Below, in pieces: positions 58,561-64,000 of a stretch of 64,000 nucleotides of DNA. The position numbers and the translations under genes were made by a program. The notes under the pieces were generated by a model. That model was not told the DNA's origin, did no database searches, and saw nothing but the letters and a program-made list of their open reading frames with translations. Location of the stretch: NCBI RefSeq assembly GCF_017591425.1, contig NW_024467083.1, positions 14,995,001-15,059,000 on the forward strand. Reading direction: 5' to 3'. Origin of the DNA: Ochotona curzoniae. Taxonomy: Eukaryota > Chordata > Mammalia > Lagomorpha > Ochotonidae. Position 1 is the stretch's first letter; each line of letters starts with the position of its first letter.

Positions 58561-59384
58561 CAAAACAAGGCCCAATACCTGACAATGACTTAATGTCTAA
58601 CAAAATTAGTCCATATGTAGTGCAGTTCTATGTTATAAACTGGAAAAATAATCTACAAGGAGCATCTGGGGCCCTCGGATCCCACTGAGATGAATGTGCG
58701 GAAAATCTATTTGATAATCTCAACTTGTCAAGCCTCTAATCAGTCTATCATTCAAAATGATGCTTTATGCATTCAGGAATTAATATTATGTCAGGAACAC
58801 TGTCCAATAGTCCCTCTGTAATGCACAGTCCATTTCCAAGGCACAGTCACTCTGGCAAATGCTACATACATCTCTTTTGGGACAGACCAGGAGAAAGAGA
58901 GAAAGTACAAATTTTCATCTAGAAACTCTGGGTATCCCTCAAAAGGATTAGCTTCTCCTTCATTCTAAGAACTTTTGAGTCTGTGACTGACCAAAGGCTG
59001 GAAATATTGATTTAATTCAAACTTGTTATTTTTCAGTTAATACAGAAGCTTTTCCTCTTATATAAATTAAATTAGAATTTAAAAACCACTTCTGCATTTC
59101 AGTTCTGGAGAAACTTGATAACTTAGATAATTTCAGAAATGAACGTAAAGAAAATTATTTGGATCGGTCATTTATCTAGCAACCCATATGGTCATTCTAT
59201 TGCACTTAACCCCGTGACATTGTGAAATCTCATCACTACTATTGTCTTCTCTGCACACAGTGCCATGATAATATTTGTAGCCTACAGATAATATCTACAT
59301 GGAGATCTTCAAAGGTAAAAGAGAAACTAAGGTGTCTGAAGACTGGAACACTGGCACTCTGTCACAGCAAGATAAACCTCTGCC
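58561..59384. other. Single-copy DNA
   Basis: No gene recognised. Confidence 0.4.
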
Positions 59385-59669
59385 TGTGCACTGGCATTCC
59401 ATATGAGCATGGTGTCAGGTGCCAGGTGTTCTACTTCTAATCCAGTTCCCTATTAATAGGCCTGGGAAATTGGCAGAGGATGGCTTAAGTCCTTGAGCCT
59501 CTCTACTCCTGTGGGAGAAGCAGAATAAGCTCCTGGACCCTGGCTTTTAAATTTTTAGTTAGGTTCTAGCCATGACAGCCATTTGGGGAGGGAAACAGAG
59601 GATGAAATATCTCTTTCTGTCTGTCCTGCAATTCTGACTTCCAAAAAATCATAAATGAATATAAAAAAT
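59385..59669 (+). mobile_element. CSINE lacking its head
   Basis: Begins near CATTCCATATGAGCATGGTG (the box) and continues with GGCCTGGGAAATTGGCAG, GCCATGACAGCCATTTGGGGAGGG and an A-rich tail. Confidence 0.85.
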
Positions 59670-60159
59670 ACAGATCTGGACATTTTGAACACACTGATAG
59701 AGATAAATTACTATTATTGCATGTTAAATCCACCCTTTCACTGCAATCTCCTTAAGACATTTGATAGAATTTTCCATACCAAGAAAATTCTAACATCTTA
59801 ATTTCAGCTATTGCAGGTCACATTGTGATCAGTTTTTATTCAACAAAGAAACAAATTCTTAAAACCAATGTCAGTAACATGAAATTTCAAATCGAAACTA
59901 GAGACTCTGCTGTAACTATCCACATAAGAAAATTAAAATCTACTCATATTTTCTTTCTAATCTGATTACTTTTTCAAAAGACTTATCCAAAGAAATTATT
60001 GCAATATATACCCCTCAGGTTTATAAAAATAGTTTTAAGAATTTTAATTATTTCAATATCTCTTTCATTTCACGTAAGCTTCATCTTAAGCCTTACCTTC
60101 TACTGCAGAATGGTTAAAAATCTATAACCCATCAAAAATAAGGAATACATATTTTGCAC

Positions 60160-60470
60160 ATCCCAGCACAACGGCCTAGTGGCTAAACCCTCACTGGGAT
60201 CCCATATAGCCACTGTTTTGTGTCTTGGCTCCTAGACTTCCCATCCAGCTCCCTGCTTGTGGCCTGGAAAAGTAATCCAGAACAGCTCAAAGCCTTTGGA
60301 CCCTGTACCCATATGGGAGACCTGGAAGAAGCTCCTGGCTACTGGATTAGAATTGGCTCAGCTCTGGCTATTGTGGCTATTTAGGGAGTGAACCATCAAA
60401 TGGAAGATCTTTCTCTATCTCCTTTTCTCTATATTATCTGCCTTCCCAATAATTAAGAAAGAAAAGAATG
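60160..60470 (+). mobile_element. CSINE, plus
   Basis: Head ATCCCAGCACAACGGCCTAGTGGCTAA, shortened before the GGATCCCATATAGCC box, all later blocks present, and CCCAATAATTAAG tail. Confidence 0.95.
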
Positions 60471-61198
60471 TGTTTTGCTGATCAGAAGTATCTGAAAATG
60501 TAACTATCTCAGGTAATCCATTAAAGAATGGTGAGTTAGCAGATCTACTGGAACCAAAGGAGAAAAGGATATATTCATCAAAAAACAGACTCCAACTTAG
60601 GACTCACTTTTTCAAGATTTCTGTATGTAATCTACCATGCATAATCTCCCCCATAGTCATGATTTCAGAGTATCACACCTTCTTAATAAGCATTAGAACT
60701 TTAAAAGAAGAGATTTTACAAAGCTACATATTGAATCACATTTTAATTTAGCTACAGCAAAGATTATGCTTGAAGTTGTGTCTTCAGAAGTCTCAGCCTT
60801 GTGGTTGCAGGAAATATGTGGCCATTTTAGTGAAAACGTCAAAGTATTTTCTTCTCTAGTCCTTGATTTGGAAGTTAAAACCCTGAACTCAACATTTACT
60901 TTTCCCACATGAACTATGAAGCAAGCACGGAAATCCATTATGAGTTTAATTTGGATAAAATAGTCTATAGCAGAAATTACTTCATCATCCAAACCATTGT
61001 GTCTACAAAAATTACATTACAGGTATCTATCGGTGACATTTTATATAATTATTGTGTGATGAATTAAAAGCATTTGCCAATATCCATAGGATCATTAAGG
61101 TGTTGGTATGTAATTAGACAAAGCAACCAATTTCAAATAGACCAATGCCAAATAATAGAATTTTGTTATGACGGATAAAATATTCTAGACAAATTCAC
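60471..61198. other. Single-copy DNA
   Basis: A 99-codon minus frame (60693-60992) lies here outside any repeat. It has no recognisable domain, and I do not call it a gene. Confidence 0.4.
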
Positions 61199-61202
61199 TT
61201 TT

Positions 61203-61506
61203 TAAAGAAAATAGGTTTATTTAATTCTCAGTTTTGTAAACGAATATTCTGCACGTCATATTGTTGGCAAAGGCCATACGGCTGAAAGCAGGAGCTTTCA
61301 AGAAAGCTGGAGCAAGAAAGCCAGAACATAATAAGTTCCGTCCGAAGAACTCTCTCAAGACCAGCATTCCTTTTCAGAGATAATATCCACGGTGACCTCA
61401 AGACTTCCTAAGTCCTACATTTTGAGTATTGCAACACCTCACATCTTCCACACAAGAAGATTTAGGGAAATTTCAGATCATAGTCAAACTATAGCACCTC
61501 TGTTCC
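61203..61506 (+). mobile_element. Ancient mammalian interspersed repeat
   Basis: GGTTTATTTAATTCTCAGTTTTG, GGCAAAGGCCATACGGCTGAAAGCAGGAGC, GAACTCTCTCAAGACCAGC and CTTCCTAAGTCC, then CATAGTCAAACTATAGCAC, follow the order of an old placental repeat. Its general layout resembles the one at 9405-9845. Confidence 0.5.
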
Positions 61507-61541
61507 TCTAGAAACATTGTAGATATGCATTGCTCTACCTT

Positions 61542-61572
61542 TATTAGGTTAATTTATTTTTATTGGAAAGAC

Positions 61573-61604
<32 letters not shown>

Positions 61605-61960
61605 GACATATATATATATAGACAAAGCATATATATATGTATACATATATATATATATATATGTATACATATATATGCTTTGACAAAGCATATATATATG
61701 TATATATATATATATATATATACAGAAGGAGATGCAGAGAAAGATCTTTTATCCCCTGGTTCAATCCTCCAATGATAGAATGGAAAGAGTTAAGCCAATC
61801 TGAAGCCAAGAACCAAGAGCTTCTTTCACATCTTCCATGCAGGTGCAGGGTCCCATGCTCTACTGCTTTCCCAGGTCACAAGCAGCCAGGATACACACCA
61901 GTGCCCATATGGGAACCTGAGCATCCAAGGTTTAGCCACTGAGTCATCATGCCAGGCCCA
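61542..61960 (-). mobile_element. CSINE (minus) with a TA microsatellite grown inside
   Basis: The tail (TAATTTATTTTTATTGGAAAG, 61550-61570) and the rest of the body (from about 61723, ACAGAAGGAGATGCAGAG, to GGGCCTGGCATGATGACTCAG at 61960) are one SINE. They are separated by about 150 bp of TA-rich sequence exactly where the family has AGATATACAGAGAGG. Confidence 0.92.
61572..61722. repeat. (TA)n complex repeat with near-perfect palindrome
   Basis: Several TA runs are separated by CAAAGC and GTATAC words. 61623-61682 reads CAAAGC-(AT)n-GTATAC-(AT)n-GTATAC-(AT)n-GCTTTG and folds on itself with the outer runs differing by one AT unit. A third CAAAGC begins the next run. Confidence 0.95.
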
Positions 61961-63050
61961 TTCCTGAATCATTTAAAGTTCAGTCTCAGAAGTACTGAGT
62001 GATAGAAAGGAGGTCGAATTATGATAAACACAGCATATGCAGTCATGAGTATTACGTGAAGTTATCGAGTCTATGAGTAGAATGATGAAGTGATTTAGAT
62101 CACAAAGATGAGCAGTCACTATGTAAAGCTTGCCATGAAGCGGAGGAAGGAATGGTTTGTTGTGCACCTTAAGAACAATCTTGAAACCATCTCCATCCTC
62201 ACTGCTGCATCATAGCGAAAGAGAAAGCAATAGAAGAAGAAAGCAATAGAAGAAGCCATTAGCCTTCATCCCAATCACAATTTCAACAAAGAACTTCTGG
62301 TGGGATCTGGAATCCCTGTGATACAAATCTCCAAAATCCCAGGAACTGTCCCACTGCATGTTCCTAATGATAAAACATGAGTATGACACATGTGAATAAC
62401 AGAAGTGTTTGTCTTCTACATTGATTTTCTGAGAGCAAAAATTGCTACAAAAAAATCCTGCAGAGAACTTTAATGTATAAAGCATTTATTATCTGTCTAA
62501 TTTTACTAAGCGGATTTTGTACCCTTCTGGAGTAGGTAGGTATTGTTGTAGGCTACAGAATTCAATACTCAAAACACTTCTGAAATAAAACTTGCTGTCC
62601 TCTGACTCATCAGCTTAGTCCTTACAGCTTCAATTTCTGGAAAGCTAATCTTGTCTTCTGACTTGTTTCTAAAAGCCATTAAAGATTCTTTCCTTACATG
62701 TGTTAATTTTTATTAAGTATTATATTGTTTCTTCAGGTGAGATTCCAATGTTTTTACACATAGCGATAGATATGAGTACGTGTAATAGAGACCAAATATA
62801 AGAGAATTACTAAAAAAGGACATAGTATTAAACTTGTAATATCAATTTTCCTGACAGTTTTACTTGAACCAATTGTGTTTCAAGAGATCTTATTTCCAGT
62901 TGTCTGTGACTAAGTCCTACAATAACAGCGAACTATAGAGTCACAATACATTGCCCCATTTAAAAGACTTGTTGAAAAGAATTCCTAAATAGAAAGTATG
63001 TAAGACTTAATGTCAGAATATATTTAAGGTAAAATGTGACACATAAGACG
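61961..63050. other. Single-copy DNA
   Basis: No gene. 62215-62255 contains a short direct repeat (GAAAGCAATAGAAGAA twice). Confidence 0.4.
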
Positions 63051-63054
63051 TTAC

Positions 63055-63335
63055 ATTTCTGGACAAGGCATTTAGTCTGACAGCTTATAGGTTCAAATAA
63101 GAATGCCGGAATTCCATTCCTGACTCCTGCTTCTTGCCAATGCAAACCATAGGTACAACTCCAGCAATCAAATTCCAGTCACACAGTAGGAAGACAGATT
63201 TTGTTCCAGGTTCCAGCTTTGCTTCTGACTCAGCATTTGACTACTGTAAGAATTTAGTAAGTAAACCAGGAGATGGACGTTCTTTGCATCTACCTTTCTG
63301 CTTCCAAAAAAATCCTGAAAATGTTTTTAAAAGAA
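63055..63335 (+). mobile_element. Old CSINE subtype, plus
   Basis: GGAATTCCATTCCTGACTCCTGCTTCTTGCCAATGCAAACC, GTTCCAGGTTCCAGCTTTGC and GTAAACCAGGAGATGGACG match the older CSINE subtype, ending in a short A-run. The 78-codon frame over it is chance. Confidence 0.65.
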
Positions 63336-63392
63336 TATACTTGTTTATATATGCATATTTAAAGTGCTAACAGGTTATATGTTGTGCTATTT

Positions 63393-63432
63393 ATGTTGTA
63401 CAACATGAAAGCCATCTTTTAAAGATGGCTTT
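63393..63432. repeat. Palindrome plus adjacent hairpin
   Basis: ATGTTGTACAACAT (63393-63406) is a perfect 14-bp palindrome. One base later, AAAGCCATCTTT (63408-63419) and AAAGATGGCTTT (63421-63432) form 12-bp arms around one T. Confidence 0.95.
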
Positions 63433-63459
63433 GTTATCAGAAGCTCCAGCGAGCACTAC

Positions 63460-63478
63460 AAACACACACACACACTCC
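63460..63478. repeat. Short (AC)n tract
   Basis: About eight AC units. Confidence 0.9.
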
Positions 63479-64000
63479 CTTACATGAAGTACACAAATTT
63501 AAGAAAAGAATAATGATTGTATGCAACTGCACAATATTTGTTAATATTACATAAACCAAATCAATCAGTTTCAAACTGCATTGTTGTGATCTTGATTTAT
63601 GGGCTTGAGAACTAATGCGGTGTAACATACAATCAGTAAGATGCAATCTATGTGATGATCAGACAGGTGTTCTGGTAGAATTAACAAATTGACAAAAGTT
63701 AGCATGTGCTTCAAAGAAAAGTCATTGATTTTAGCATTGTATGTCAAGAGTGTATTTGACAAAACAAATTATAAAGTTAATAGATTTTGCTGAGGCTCCT
63801 TTCTGTAAATGATCGTTAATTATTATCTTCTCACAACAAAAATTAGAAAGAAAATTTCTAGGGACATCCAATATGTGTTATTTATATATTGTAATATTGT
63901 GTATTATTATTTTATATTTACATATTATATAAACTTTATGTAGTATAAAATTTTATGTCAATAAACACATTAATAAAATTATGTGAACACCATATACATA
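63479..64000. other. Very AT-rich DNA to the window end
   Basis: No gene or repeat recognised; two short overlapping minus frames are uninformative. Confidence 0.4.

Noticed and set aside
60693..60992. 99-codon minus frame outside repeats
   Set aside because: No recognisable motif, no homologous family I can name, no nearby splice or promoter evidence; length is within chance for AT-rich DNA of this size.
61549..61942. Frames rich in Ile-Tyr repeats
   Set aside because: They are the TA array inside a SINE.

Overview
The window is non-coding nuclear DNA from a lagomorph, most likely a pika (Ochotona). The main evidence is dozens of copies of a tRNA-headed SINE of the lagomorph C-repeat (CSINE) type in both orientations. 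The youngest copies start with a GGCCTGGC / CTAAAGTCCT head and carry an internal GGATCCCATATGGGC box, which I associate with pika more than rabbit from memory. Two blocks of lagomorph-style LINE-1 (L1) and scattered ancient mammalian repeats (MIR, L2/MIR3 and others) agree. There is no prokaryotic or viral gene organisation, and no open frame above about 140 codons. Most of the longer frames lie in SINEs, L1 fragments or microsatellites.

Layout. 1-11 kb: AT-rich single-copy DNA with about nine diverged CSINEs, a possible solo LTR near 5.4-5.8 kb and an ancient interspersed repeat at 9.4-9.85 kb. 11.7-15.2 kb: a scrambled L1 block with a 3'UTR on minus, a central ORF2 piece on plus, then the ORF2 start, ORF1 and 5'UTR on minus. 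15.5-19 kb: old CSINEs and a candidate LTR with its own AATAAA. 19.5-21.3 kb: a diverged direct duplication of about 250 bp. 21.7-24.8 kb: young and old CSINEs, then an unusually GC-rich unclassified repeat-like segment. 26.2-31.1 kb: a long decayed minus-strand L1 ORF2 interrupted by a plus-strand L1 3' end that has clear target-site duplications, two poly(A) tracts and about 237 bp of extra sequence between them, the hallmark of a 3' transduction. 31-40 kb: mostly single-copy AT-rich DNA. 40-46 kb: CSINE-rich, including a fold-back SINE head, plus MIR and L2-like relics. 46-51.8 kb: mostly single-copy. 51.8-55.3 kb: a dense run of six same-orientation CSINEs and one opposite. 55.6-64 kb: microsatellites, more CSINEs, two ancient repeats and an AT palindrome grown inside a SINE.

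No functional protein-coding gene, RNA gene or CRISPR is supported. The window could lie between genes or inside a large intron; sequence alone does not decide. Any function of the single-copy stretches would be regulatory, and the candidate conserved elements listed are guesses to be tested by cross-species alignment. I did not find a new biological system. The most informative objects are the retrotransposition products and rearranged repeats. Boundaries of old repeats are approximate, set by eye.
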